Shown: positions 23,356 through 34,639, counted from the stretch's first letter. The stretch is DNA of 50,334 bases from Cyanophora paradoxa (GCA_004431415.1 QPMI01000326.1:1-50334), one strand, 5' to 3'. Numbers and translations: made by a program. Notes: a model not told the origin generated them from the letters alone.

Positions 23356-25731
23356 ATGGAGGTGGGGGGCGCCCCTGGCCCGATCACTTTCGAGGGTGGC
23401 ACTGTTCATCTAGAGGGACGACCGCTCGGTCGCGGGCAGTACGGAGTCGTGTACCGCGGTCAGCTAGATGGCCAGGTGCTCGGCCGTCTTTTGCCCTCTC
23501 GCAGCCAGCCGCCCCTTTTCCCTGATCCGGCTCGCCCGCGCTCGCGCAGGTGGTCGCGGTGAAGATACTGAAGGATGGCGTGTTCGGGGAGCGGCTTGCT
23601 CAGGCCCGGGCCGACCTGGAGCGCGAGGTCAAGATCATGCGATCGCTGGACCACCCCAACATCATCCGGCTCATCGGCAGCGGATGTGCCGACGCCGGAG
23701 AAGGCGGCGCCCGGTGCGGCAAGCCGTTTCTGGTCCGTCTGCCCGCCCGGCCGCCCGTAGCGTCGCGTTCACAAGCGCGGCAGATCACTGAGTACGGCGG
23801 GACGCGGACGCTGCGCACGCTGATCGACGGCCTGGTGCAGCAGCCGCTGCCCTTTTCGGTGAAGGAGAGCATCATGGTGCGCCGCCGGCTCCGGCGGGGC
23901 GCCGCGGGGGCGGGGCCGAGCGGCGGGGGCGCAGCTGCAGTGCCTGGAGGCGGTGGCGCACATGCACGGGCGCGGCTTCGCGCACCACGACCTCAAGCCG
24001 GACAACATCTTCCTCCTGGACCGCCCGCAGCCGCCCCCGCCGCCGCAGCCGCGGCCGGCGGAGGCGGCCCCGGCGGCGGCCCCGCCTGCACGGAAGGCAG
24101 CCTCGGGGCTCGGGGCGGAGCTGCGGCGGGCGGAGGCGAGCCGGGGGCGCGGGGCGGAGGGCGGGGAGGAGGAGGCGGTGGCGGTGAAGGTGGGGGACCT
24201 GGGGCTCGCGGACGTGGTCGGGGGCGAGGTGTTCCGGCGGGGCAAGGGGACCGTCCTCTACGCGGCCCCCGAGAGCTTCGAGCACCGCATGGACTTCGGG
24301 TCCGACCTCTGGTCCCTCGGCGTCGTCTTCTACCAGCTGGCCTCGGGCGGGGAGCTGCCCTTCCAGGGCCGCAACGACTCGGGCCTCCGCCGCTCCATCG
24401 CCGAGGAGGAGGTCCGCCCCATCGCCCCCCGCCACGCCGTGCCCCCGCTCTGGAGCCACCTCATCCTCTCCGGCCTCCTCGTCCGCGACCCGTCGCGCCG
24501 CGTCTCCGCCCCCGCCGCCCTCGCCCTCCTCCACGAGCACCGCCTCCACGGCTCCCCCGGCCCCGGCCCCGGCGCGCCCCACTCCGCCGCCTCGTCGCCG
24601 GCCCTCGCCCCCTTGCCGGCCCTCTTCCCGCCCTCGCCGGCGGCGCGGGGCCTGGGCCGGTCGCTGGACGAGCGGGCGATGCGGGCGGGGGCGGGGCGCC
24701 TCTCCCGCCGCGCCATCGCCGACGAGGTCCACCGCCGCCTCACCTCCGACGCCCACGCCGTCCCCGCCTCCCCCCCGCCCTCGCCCCCGCCCCGCTCCAC
24801 CCCGCCTCCGCCCCGGAGGCCGGCGCCGCCGCCGGCGCCATCCCCAGCTCCCCTCGGCGCCGGCGCTCTCGGGCCTGGGCTCGCTCTCGCTGCGGGGCGG
24901 CCCGGGCCCGCCGGGGCCGGGGAGCCCGGGAGGGCCGCGCCTCCCACCAGGACCTCGTCTCCTTCGTCTCCCACCTCGTCGCCCGCTCGGGGCCCGGCCC
25001 CCGGCCCCGCCGCCGCCTCCCCGCCCGCCTTCCCCCGTCCGCCCTCCGCCCGGCCCGCCGCGCCCCAGGGCCGCCCGGCGCCGGCGGGGCTGGAGCTGGA
25101 GGGAATCCCGGAGGCGGCGGGCTCTCGCTGGCGCCCCTCGTGGCCATCCCCGAGGGGCGGCGCGGGAGGAGGGGCCGGGGAGGGGCCGCAGCTGCAGCTC
25201 TCGCCGGCGTGCCCGGCGTCGCCGTCGGCGCTGCAGCGGACGGCGAGCGGGCGCTCCTCGAGCGGCAGCCTCCTCAACCTCGCCCTCCTCGCCGCCGCCG
25301 GCGGCTCCTCCCACGGCGCCACACGCGCCCCGGCGGCTCCACCCGCGGCGGCTTTCTCCTCTCCGCCCCGGCGGCTCCACGCACGGCGGCACCGGCGCCG
25401 GCGGCTCGGTCCACGGCGGCGCCGGCGGCTCGGTCCACGGGGCCGGCGGCTCGCTGCGGGCGGCGACGCGGCGGCGGCGGCCGGCGGGTCGCTGCGGGGC
25501 GGCGAGGCGGGGCTCTCCTCGGCGGAGTCGCTGGAGGCGGAGGGGCGGCGGCGGGGGCACAGCGCGAAGCGGGCGACGCTGGCGGGGCCGGAGGGCGGCC
25601 TCGGGGTGCACCGGAGCGCCTCGAAGCACGGCCTCGATCTCGCCTACCTCCGCTCCCTGGTCGACGAGGCCTCGGGCGCCGGCCCCGGCGCCGCCCCGGG
25701 GCCCCTGCCCCTCCCCGTCGAGCAGCCCTAG
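23356..25731 (+). CDS. Serine/threonine-type protein kinase, non-RD, with long low-complexity tail
   Basis: The kinase domain reads in order: Gly loop LGRGQYGVVYRG, VVAVKILKDG (catalytic Lys), EREVKIMRSLDHPNIIRLIG (alpha-C Glu), ITEYGGTRTLRTLI, HMHGRGFAHHDLKPDNIFLL, KVGDLGLAD, GTVLYAAPES and DLWSLGVVFYQLASGGELPF. The catalytic loop is HHD rather than HRD, so it lacks the Arg of RD kinases. The Mg motif is DLG and the APE motif is present. A roughly 45-residue insert rich in Pro and Ala lies between the catalytic loop and DLG. After the domain comes a roughly 400-residue Pro/Ala/Gly/Ser tail with EVHRRLTSDAHAV, ASHQDLVSFVSHLVARSG and an end HGLDLAYLRSLVDEASG. The last three are not all in one frame; one base may be missing near 24850. 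The substrate is unknown. Introns after LDGQ, FL and ESIM use GTG or GTCCG donors. Confidence 0.85.
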
Positions 25732-25844
25732 CGCCTCGCCCCGCCCGCGACCTTATCCTAGTGACCTTACAATAGCAATACGACAATAATACCGGAACGA
25801 GAACTAGAACTAGAGCGAAGTGGGGCGCGGCGGCGGGCGGGCAG

Positions 25845-26700
25845 TCAGGGGGCCTTGCGCTGGAGCTCGGAGCGGAAGAGGAAGGCGGAGATGCGGAGGA
25901 GCCACTCGGCCAGGACCCCGCCCCCCGCGAGGAAGACCCACGCGAGATACAGCCCGTAGCTGCCGCCGGCTCAGCGGGGGCAGGCGACTCGGGGAGGGAG
26001 GGGCGGGGCGGGGCGGGGCGGGGCGGGACGCACACGGCGGCCGGCTCGGGGCTCCGAGCGGCGAAGAGCAGATCGACGCCGAGGGCGACCTGCGTGATGC
26101 CCAGCACGAGGAGGAGGCGGCCGGCCCAGCGGTGCAGCGCCCCGAGCCCGACGTGCCGCCTCCACAGGCTCGACGCGCCCAGGAAGGCCACGCCGCCGCT
26201 CAGGACCACGACGAAGATGCCGAGAACAGTGTGCGAGTTTCTGTGGCCGATACCGTCCCTCAGCAGGAGAATCGCCGCGATGAACTGCGATCGAACGGGC
26301 GATCAAAACGTGGAGCGCGGGCGGCGAGAGGGACGTTTGAGGGGCGCCGGCGTGCGCGCGCGCCGGGGCGCCCGCGGCTACTGCGTGCGCGGAACGGCGC
26401 GCGCCGGGCCGACACTCCTGATGGGGCGCAGAGCGACCGCGAGAGCTTTCCGCACCTGCAGAATGACGGCGAGAGTCTGGATAGCGATGTGCGCCTTGAG
26501 CCACCAGCGCTGGCGTCTCATAAAGGTCGCCAGGAAGACACCCGCGACCATCAATCCAGGGACCTGCGTGGTTAGGTAAGTCACCGGCGCCGGATTGCGA
26601 GAAGAAGTGTGCGGGCGGCGAGTGCGCTGAAGCACACCGCAATTGCCGCGAGGTTAGCATGCGCGTAATGTATCCTCTCGTAGCCGCCGGTGTGCAGCAA
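25845..26700 (-). CDS. Cytochrome b561-domain membrane protein
   Basis: Helices in order: QVPGLMVAGVFLATFM, RRQRWWLKAHIAIQTLAVIL, FIAAILLLRDGIGHRNSHTV leading into LGIFVVVLSGGVAFLG, GALHRWAGRLLLVLGITQVA, and GLYLAWVFLAGGGVLAEW, ending SELQRKAP. His residues in KAHIAIQ, GHRNSHT and ALHRWAGR sit where b561 proteins bind two b hemes, and HRW-GR-LL is a family hallmark. Such proteins move electrons from ascorbate or a similar donor across a membrane, often as ferric reductases. No DOMON domain is seen, but the N-terminus is not resolved. An upstream segment reading RIHYAHANLAAIAVCFSALA on the same strand may be an earlier helix in another frame or exon. It ends 113 bp from the kinase gene, in convergent orientation. 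Confidence 0.75.
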
Positions 26701-26816
26701 CGTCCGGCCGGCCATGCTACGTACGTCTGCAGCTGCGGTTCCTCAGCAAGCAGCTCCAAAGGAACGATTGTTGTACGTACCCCTCTCGAAAAGTTTCTTT
26801 GCGGGCGGGCGGCGCG

Positions 26817-28796
26817 ATGGACCCGCTCGTTTACTTCGGCGTCGTGTACCTGTTCACGTGAGCGCGCCGCACGGCCAGCGAGCGCTTGCGACGCGCGATT
26901 TCGAATTCACGCCGGCGCAGGGTCTTCTTCTTCATGTATGTGTGCATGTGAGTGACGCGTCCCTTCGCCGTAGCTGCGGGACGGTGGCTGTATGCTAGCT
27001 GCGCCGTGGAGATGGTTTGGGCCGCCCCAGCAGAGCAGAGCACCATTAGCTATGCGATGCAGAGCATGCGCGCGAGAGCGCTGAGCTGCTCGAGCTCACC
27101 GGCACGCACCGAGCTCGTCGGGGAGCGCCGGCCGAGCGGCGTCCCGGGCTGCAACCGCCGTGCATTTCTGGCGCGTCGCCCTCACCGCCTCGCGCAGGTT
27201 CGGGGACAGCGAGGCGCACGAGAAGGGATGCATCGGCTGGATCTACCGCTTCGTGATGGGCTGCGAGGTCGCGCGGGGCTTCCGGTGTGGCGCGCCCCCG
27301 GCCTCCCGCCACCTCCCTCACGGGGCGGCAGGTCGGCGGTCGGGTGCATGTGCGGGCGGCCCGGGCTGCGGGCATGGGACTGCACGTACGGCTACATCTG
27401 CGAGAAGGCCAACCCGCTCATGCAGGTGCCCCCGCGCCGCGCGCGTGCCCCGCCGCGCCGCCCCTCGCGCGGCGACGGGGGCGCAGCTGCTGTACGTGGC
27501 GCTGGTGGGGGCCGGCTTCTGGGTCTACTGGACCTTCGTCTTCGACATGATCGGGCCCTACCTCTCCATCATGCACCAGTGCGCCCGCACCCCGCACCCC
27601 GCCGCCCCGCCGCCCGCCACGCCTCCGACGGGCGGCGCAGGCTCACGAGCCTGCTGTGCGTGGGCGGGGCGGTGACGCTCTTCGTCGTCTGCTCCTTCTC
27701 CGACCCCGGCGTGGTGGACGCGCGCACGGAGAAGGAGTTCGTCGCCGCGTACCCCTACGACGGCATCCTCTACTTCCCCCGCCCCTGCAAGACCTGCAAC
27801 GTCCAGCGGCACGCCCGCACCCCGCGCCGGGCCCGATTCGGGGGCGCCGCTGATGCCCCCGGCAGCCCCGCGCGCTCGAAGCACTGCCGGCTGTGCAACC
27901 GTTGCGTCGGGCGCTTCGACCACCACTGCGCGGTGCCCGGGGCCCCCGCACCGCCCCGCCGCGGGCGCTCACGAGCGGCGGCAGTGGCTGAACAACTGCA
28001 TCGGGGAGCTGAACTACCGCTGGTTCATCCTCTTCCTCCTCTACCACTGCTTCATGTGCGCGTACGGCGCCTACATCTGCCTCGGCGTCGCCTGGGGCGT
28101 CGTCGTCCAGAAGCGGGTGCGCCCCCGCCGCCCCGCCCGCCCGACCCCGGGGCGCCCGGCCGGCCGAGCGAGCGGGGCCGGGCAGCTGCTGACGTCGGAG
28201 TACATGGCGGGGGAGCGCACCGTACCCCCCTCCATCGGCCTCGCCACGCAGGCTCGCCGCTGCACCCCCTCCCCCAGCCCCTCCAGCAGCTGACGCGGGG
28301 CGGGCAGTACATGATGTACCACTACAGCGAGGTGATCCTGCTGGGCGCCTTCTGCCTCGTGCTCGCCTTTGTGTTCGCGGGCTTCGCGGGGTACCACTTC
28401 TGGCTCGTCGCCCGCAACACGACCACCAACGAGTCCTTCAAGTGGCGCGACCTCCGCGCCATGACCCGTGAGATCGAGGCCCGCTGCGCCGCCGCCGCCG
28501 AGGCCGAGGCCGCCCCCGGCGCCAAGGGCGAGGCGGCGAAGAAGGAGAAGGAGAAGAAGAAGGGCCCGCGGATGGTGCCGGCGCACTACGGGAAGGACGT
28601 GAGCGTGGCGCTGCGGCTGGAGGAGATCGCGATGAACGAGGCGGACGCCTCGGGGGAGACGCTGCAGGAGCTGCGGCAGATGCCGCCCCTGAAGAACGCC
28701 TTCCACCGCTCCGCCCTCGCCAACTTCGGCGAGGTCCTCTTCCCCCGCGTCCTCGCCCAGCGCGCCGCCCTCCGCGCCGCCCGCAAGCGCGACTAG
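26817..28796 (+). CDS. DHHC-type S-palmitoyltransferase (ZDHHC4-like)
   Basis: The first exon MDPLVYFGVVYLFT ends at a GTGAGC donor. Later exons give CTYGYICEKANPLMQ, LLYVALVGAGFWVYWTFVFD, LTSLLCVGGAVTLFVVCSFS and DPGVV (DPG motif). The zinc-binding core is PCKTCNVQ, then RPARSKHCRLCNRCVGRF and DHHCA/WLNNCIGELNYRWF. A fourth hydrophobic part, EVILLGAFCLVLAFVFAGFA, precedes NTTTNESFKW (TTxE motif). The tail is charged. The enzyme attaches palmitate to protein cysteines through an acyl intermediate on the Cys of DHHC, facing the cytosol in Golgi, ER or plasma membrane. The CSF-PG and NPLMQ contexts resemble ZDHHC4. Two introns have GC donors (one after VQ at about 27811, and 28252-28307). The start at 26817 is supported by the donor and hydrophobic content; exons between 26860 and 27190 are uncertain. 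Confidence 0.88.
28252..28307 (+). other. GC-AG intron (DHHC gene)
   Basis: 56-nt intron, GLATQ / YMMYHYSEV. Donor CAG/gctcgccgc; end ctgacgcggggcgggcag, the same 18 bases that end the Hsp70 intron at 17720. Confidence 0.75.
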
Positions 28797-29116
28797 CCGC
28801 CCCCGCCCCCCGCCCGGGGCCCCGCCTGCTCGATCTCCATCAATAGATAGCGCTAGTGTACGTCTGCTTCATTGAACCGAGATACCGATGGCTGGAGGGC
28901 GCTTACGGGGGGAGGGGCCATGATGGTGTGTACATCGGTTACAAACATCTCGATCTCGATCATCTCTCTTACATCGGGGGCTGGTATCAACAAAGGGGAT
29001 CTCGAGGGGCTGGGCGAGGCCGACTGCTAGAGGCGGGCGCGGAGCGCGGGGCGTGCTTTGGTGGAGGCGGCGGCGGGGTACCGCTCGCGCCACCACGCCA
29101 CCGCCTCCGGCGGGAG
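28797..29116. other. Convergent gap DHHC / aldo-keto reductase
   Basis: 320 bp shared by two 3' ends. Read on the minus strand, the first 90 bases after the reductase stop stay open in its frame (a WWRERY... stretch) before a TAG, so a longer C-terminus may once have existed. Confidence 0.4.
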
Positions 29117-30846
29117 TCATTCGAGGATGTTCGGGTTCCGCGCCTCGGCGTGGATGGCGTCGACGGCGGCGAGGACGTCGGGGGAGAGGGTCACGCGGAA
29201 CGCCTCCACGTCCTCCCGCATCTGCTCCACGCTCGTCGCCCCGATGACTGCCCGCCCCCGCCCTCAGCCCCCGCCGGCGGGAGGGCGGGACGGGGCGGGC
29301 GGGGGCACGCACTTGTGGAGGCGACGTACCAGCGGGACTTGCACCAGGCGAGGGCGAGCTGCGTCGGCGTGATCCCGTGCTTCTTCGCCAGCTCCGCGTA
29401 CTTGCGCGTCGCCGCCATCGTCGGCTCCGCGTGGTACCGCTGTTGGAACCCAGGAAACAGGACATGCCGGGCCTTGGCCGGCTTCGAGCCGTCGAGGAAC
29501 TTGCCGGTCAGCGTGCCGCCGGCCAGCGGGCCGTACGGGAGCAGGCCGATGTTGTAGTTGCCCGGCGCTGCGCGCCCCGCGTCGGCTGGCGGGAAGCTGA
29601 GGTGGGGCCGGGGCGCGAGGGCGCACCGCAGGCCTCGGCGAGCTCAGACTCGAAGCGGCGGTCGACGAGCGAGAACTGCACCACCGTCAGCCCGGCCGGG
29701 GGCGGGCGGGCGGGCGGGGCGGGCGCGCGTCGTTCTGGATGGAGACGGGGAGGGGGACGCCGAGGCGCTTGGCCGCCTCCGCAAAGTGGCACACGCCGAA
29801 CGTCTGCCGCCGCGTGAGGTGCGCCGGGGCGCCGGGGGCGGGCGGGGGCGGACGGTCTCGTTGGAGAGGCCCCAGTGGCGGATCTTGCCCTCCTTGATCA
29901 GCTCGCCCAGCGCCGCCACGGACTCCTCGAAGGGGACCGAGGGCCGCTCCTGCTCGGGGTTGTACCGCGACGTGCCCCAGAGCGGCACGTAGCGGTCCGG
30001 CCTGGGGCGGCCCCCGTCAGGTCGCCCTTGCTTCGATTCGGCTGGGGGGCATGGTGGGAGGGGAGGGCGGGGCACCAGTGCAGCTGGATGAGGTCGATGT
30101 ACGTGGTCTTGAGGCGCTTCAGGGAGGCGTTGACGGCGAGCTTGATTTGCTCGCCCGAGAGGCGCGCCACCTCCTTCGCGTCCACATCCACCCCCAGCGT
30201 CTCCCGCCGGTGCTGCGCGATCCAGTTCCGCCCGGGGCCGGCCACCTTTGTCGCTATGATCAGCTTCTCCCGGCACCGCCGCTTCTCGAGCCAGTTCCCG
30301 ATGAATCGCTCTGTCGTGCCGCACGTCTCCGCCCGCGCCGGCACAGGATACCCTTCTGCCGTGTCTGCAGCGAAGGTCTCAGAGCGGTCGATTCATAGCT
30401 AAAAACGATTTAACGAGCTGCGGCGCGCCCGCGTATGCACGAACCGATGAAGTTGACGCCCATCTCGAGCGCGAGGTCGAGCTGCGCGTGCGCCTCCTCC
30501 TCCGTGTTCTGCTCGCCCCAGGCTGCGAGTAGACGCGTCGGCGCTCAAGTTACCCACGCTCGCGAACTTGCACGTGCATGGAAGACGCACTCATTGTACC
30601 TGGAGTCGCGAAACGTCGTCAGCATGCGGTGCACGACACGCGCGATGGCATAGCACGCGCAAGGCTCACCCAGGCACACGACGGAGACCCTATTTCCCGT
30701 GGGATGGAAATGCGCGCGCGCGAGGACCACGTCAGCTTGCGCGATGCGCGCCTCGGGAGGGGCCGGGCGGCCGCGCACATGAGGTCGCTGCTGCCCAGCT
30801 TCTTGTACTCCATGCCGGGCTTCTCGTTCGGGATGCGCGTCGCCAT
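29117..30846 (-). CDS. Aldo/keto reductase, Tas/YajO-like, copy A
   Basis: Starts MATRIPNEKPGMEYKKLGSS and continues through several short exons. Catalytic tetrad: D and Y in FIDTAEGYPVPARAE, K in LIIATKVAGPG, H in DLIQLHW. Later blocks are FEESVAALGELIKEGKIRHW, GLSNET/FGVCHF, SIQND/FSLVDRRFE, NIGLLPYGPLAGGTLTGKFL, HGITPTQLALAWCKSRW and VIGATSVEQMREDVEAFRV. This order matches E. coli Tas. It should be an NADPH-dependent oxidoreductase of the TIM-barrel fold; the substrate is unknown. Two tiny exons are needed near the N-terminus: 20 nt at 30670-30689 and 9 nt at 30591-30599. Together they give MVSVVCLGTMTWGEQN. The reading ends ARNPNILE at a TGA. The intron after QND has a GC donor. It is divergent from the HNH gene with 149 bp between starts. 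Confidence 0.88.
30591..30599 (-). other. 9-nt microexon of aldo/keto reductase copy A
   Basis: On the minus strand GTACAATGA is preceded by ...cgactccag and followed by gtgcgtcttcc. Joined to the neighbouring exons it yields CLG-TMT-WGEQN, the conserved G-T-M-x-(F/W)-G segment of aldo/keto reductases. The same nine bases and flanks occur in copy B at 34561-34569. Confidence 0.7.
30670..30689 (-). other. 20-nt microexon of aldo/keto reductase copy A
   Basis: On the minus strand GGTCTCCGTCGTGTGCCTGG lies between ...gggaaatag and gtgagcc. It encodes VSVVCLG after SSDLM, the conserved first beta strand. The counterpart in copy B is 34640-34659. Confidence 0.7.
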
Positions 30847-30995
30847 CGGAGGGGAACGAACGTGTGGCGGGTACACGAGCGAAGAACGGCAAAGGACGGG
30901 CCCTTGTTGTGGATGAGCGAAGAACACGTGCGAAGTACGAAAAAGGACAGAAGCGCATCGTTTAGCCCACCGGCAGCGACCAACTAGAACGCGAT

Positions 30996-32983
30996 ATGGC
31001 GCCGTCGCGGGGGAGGGTGGCCGCCAATAAAGCGAAGGCAAAAGCGGCGGCGAGCGATGCGGGGAGCAGCGAGGAGCCGCCGGAAGAGCCAGTGAGCAAG
31101 CGGAAGCCCGCCGGCGAACGTGCACCCAAGCGGAAGCAGCGCAAGGCCACCGGTAAGGATCCGCCAGCCGCAGACGCAGTCTCCGAGAACGATAGCTTGG
31201 ACGGCCCCGCCCCTGCACCGAAGAAGCGCGCGGCGAAAGCCAAGGCGAAGCCTGGCGCCCCGGGTGCTCAAGGAGATGCAGCAAGCGACGCTAGCGACTC
31301 GGAGACGAAAAAGCGGCGAGCGGCGAAAGGATCGCCTGCAGTGAAGAAGCACAAGCCCGCCGCCAAGAAGAGGAAGAAGCGCTGGAAGCGCCTCGCACCG
31401 AACCAGGAGCTGCTGGAGCAGTCGGTTCCTGCAGCTGGCGTCAACGAGGACGACCTCGAGCTGCTCTCTTTTGACCGCTACCTGCCGGAGGCCGGCAAGG
31501 TCAAGGCCAGCGCTCTTCCGAAGGGGCCGAACGGGCTCCCGCTGTGCCGCTGGTGCAGGAAAGAGTGCCCGGGGCTTAGGTGCGCGTCTCGCGACCGGCC
31601 CCCACCTGCCGTGGTCCGCGCGCCGCTGAGCTGCCTCCAGGAACACGTTCTGCTCGAAGCCGTGCGTGCACGAGCACCTGCTCCGGAGCAGCGGCACGTA
31701 CCTGCGGAAGTGCGTGTACCTGCGGGACAAGGGCGTCTGCGCGCTCTGCCAGTGCAAGGCAGACACGCTCTACCGGAAGGTGCTGCGGGCCGGCTCGGGG
31801 CGGAGCGCCGCCGGCGTGGCGGCGCGGCGGGCGGTGCTGGCGGGGACGGGCTTCGAGGGCCACGTGCGGCTGGAGCGGCCCAAGGCCGGCCACTTCTGGC
31901 AGGCCGACCACGTCCTCGCAGTCCACGTCGGCGGCGGTGCGCCCCCCGGGGCCAGCGGGCCCTGCAGGGCCTCACGCCCCCGGCAGGCGCCTGCGCGCTC
32001 ACGAATGTCCGCACCCTGTGCACGCCGTGCCACAAGCAGGCGCGGCGGCAGGGGGCCTGAGCGCTCTCCGCTCGCGCTAATGCAGCCGGCAGGTTACCGC
32101 GGAGCAGGCGCGGGCGCGGGCAGAGGTCCGCCGGGCGCAGAAGCAGGCGCAGAAGGCCGCCACTGGCACCCTGGAGCTGTCGGCGCCGGCGCCTAAGCGG
32201 CGGGGCGCGGCGAAGGCGCCCGCTGCAGGACGGGCGCCGCGCGGGGCCAAGGCCAAGTCAAAAGGGGAGGGCGAGGCGCCGCAGCCGGCTCCGGCCGCTG
32301 AGGCGGAGCCTGGCGGGGCGGAGGCGGAGCGGGGGCCGACGCCGCCGGTGGCGCTGGACTCGCCAAGCGGCAGCGAGAGCGGCGGGGAGAGCGAGGACGA
32401 CCTCCCGGCGCCCCTCTTCGCACTCCCGCCGCTCGCCACCTGGAGCCCGGGCCTGCCCCAGCACGCCTGCGAGCCCGGCACCTCTCCCGCCCCCTCCGCA
32501 TCCGCCCCGGCTTCCCCCGCCTCCCCCGGCCCCTCCTACTCCCCCGACCGCCGCATCACCCTGGGGTCGACGCCCGGCCTGGCGCAGGGGCCGAGCCCGC
32601 AACCTCCCGCCGAGCCTGCCGCCTCCGCATTCGGCGTCGCCCCGCGGGGCCGGGGCCGGCCGCGGGCCCCGCCCTCGGAGAGCGGGTCGTCGCCCTCGCC
32701 GCCGCCGCTGCGGGAGCGCATCGCGCTGCGCGGCCGCGGCGGCGGCCGGGCCGGGGCGCGCGGAGGAGCACGCGGCGCTCCACCCGAGGCCCCTCCCCCC
32801 CCTCGGCCCCCCTGGCGGCCCCAGCGGCCCCAGCCGACGTCATCGAGCTCGATTAGCCGTCTGAGCCGCCTGAGCCGCTGCAGCGTCGAGGCGCACGAAC
32901 AACCCACTCAATTCCACAAACTGTCTGACACACACTGGCGGCGATGCGACGTTCGAGGCGTGGGCGAGAGGGATCTGCACTGA
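30996..32983 (+). CDS. HNH nuclease-domain protein with basic tail, ZRANB3-like HNH
   Basis: The N-terminal 150 residues are Lys/Ala-rich with several basic clusters (KKHKPAAKKRKKRWKRL), a likely nuclear signal. Then come a CRWCRKECPG zinc knuckle and FCSKPCVHEHLLRSSGTYLR. The HNH core has CVYLRDKGVCALCQCKA, AGHFWQADHVLAVHVGGG and LTNVRTLCTPCHKQ/VTAEQA. This matches the HNH domain at the end of ZRANB3, where it cuts fork DNA, including the FW-x-DH and N-x-TLC-xCH pattern. There is no SNF2 helicase part and no NZF or PIP motif that I can see. The tail is Ser/Pro-rich with RGRGRPRAP (AT-hook-like). An intron after CHKQ has a GC donor (CAG/gcgcgg). It lies between the two duplicated reductase copies. 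Confidence 0.78.
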
Positions 32984-34560
32984 CCCAGTCAGCGGGGCGG
33001 GGTCGGAGCCGGCCGGGGCTGATGGCGCGCACCGGTATTATACTTGATTAGTCGGTGACGTTCGTGTTGCGGGCCTCGGCGTGGATGGCGTCGACTGCGG
33101 CGAGGACGTCGGGAGAAAGAGTCACGCGGAACGCCTCCACATCCTCCCGCATCTGCTCCACGCTCGTCGCCCCGATGACTGCCCGCCCCCGCCCTCAGCC
33201 CCGGCGCCGCGCGGCGGGCGGGGGTGGGGAGCGGGGGGCACGCACTTGTGGAGGCGACGTACCAGCGGGACTTGCACCAGGCGAGGGCGAGCTGCGTCGG
33301 CGTGATCCCGTGCTTCTTCGCCAGCTCCGCGTACTTCCGCGTCGCCGCCATCGTCGGCTCCGCGTGGTACCGCGGCTGGAAGCCCGGGAAGAGAACGTGC
33401 CGGGCCTTGGCCGGCTTCGAGCCGTCGAGGAACTTGCCGGTCAGCGTGCCGCCGGCCAGCGGGCCGTACGGGAGCAGGCCGATGTTGTAGTTGCCCGGCG
33501 CTGCGCGCCCCGCGTCGGCGCGCGGGAGGCTGAGGTGGGGCCGGGGCGCGAGGGCGCACCGCAGGCCTCGGCGAGCTCAGACTCGAAGCGGCGGTCGACG
33601 AGCGAGAACTGCACCGCCGTCAGCCCGGCCGGGGGCGGGGCGGGGCGGGCGGGCGGGGCGGGCGCGCGTCGTTCTGGATGGAGACGGGGAGGGGGACGCC
33701 GAGGCGCTTGGCCGCCTCCGCAAAGTGGCACACGCCGAACGTCTGCCGCCGCGTGAGGTGCGCCGGGGCGCCGGGGGCGGGCGGGGGCGGACGGTCTCGT
33801 TGGAGAGGCCCCAGTGGCGGATCTTGCCCTCCTTGATCAGCTCGCCCAGCGCCGCCACGGACTCCTCGAAGGGAGCCCCGCGCCAGTCCTGCTGTGCGTG
33901 GTACTGGTTGGCGCCCCAGAGCGGAGCATAGCGGTCCGGCCTGGGGCGGCCCCCGTCAGGTCGCCCTTGCTTCGATTCGGCTGGGGGGCATGGTGGGAGT
34001 GGAGGGCGGGGCACCAGTGCAGCTGGATGAGGTCGATGTACGTGGTCTTGAGGCGCTTCAGGGAGGCGTTGACGGCCTTCTTGATCTGGTAGGCCGTGTG
34101 GTGCGCCTGCTTCTCCTTCTCGGGGTTCGGCTCGCCTAGCGTCTCCGCCCGCTTCTCGCAGAGCCAGTCCCGCCCGGGGCCAGCCACCTTCGAGGCCAGG
34201 ATGATCTTGTCGCGGCACTGCCGCTTCTCGAGCTAGTTGCCGATGAAGTTCTCCGTCAGGCCGCAAGTCTCCTCCCGCGGCGGCACAGGATACAGCTCCG
34301 CCGTATCTGTAGCGTGGATTCAATCATTCACATAAAAAGCTGCAGTGTATTCAGAACAAACTAGCGCTTATGTGCTAGTTGGCGCAAGAGAGCACAATGC
34401 CACCCAAAACGAACCGATGAAGTTGACGCCCATCTCGAGCGCGAGGTCGAGCTGCGCGTGCGCCTCCTCCTCCGTGTTCTGCTCGCCCCAGGCTGCGAGT
34501 AGACGCGTCGGCGCTCAAGTTACCCACGCTCGCGAACTTGCACGTGCATGGAAGACGCAC

Positions 34561-34569
34561 TCATTGTAC
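34561..34569 (-). other. 9-nt microexon of copy B
   Basis: Identical to the copy A microexon with identical splice flanks. Confidence 0.65.
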
Positions 34570-34639
34570 CTGGAGTCGCGAAACGTCGTCAGCATGCGGT
34601 GCACGACACGCGCGATGGCATAGCACGCGCAAGGCTCAC

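Larger units (their letters stand above)
29125..30895 (-). repeat. Segmental duplication, copy A
   Basis: The region is closely matched at 33056-34866, including introns and about 50 bp of 5' flank. Similarity stops near the last codons and just upstream of the start. The two copies have the same orientation and flank the HNH gene. Confidence 0.8.
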
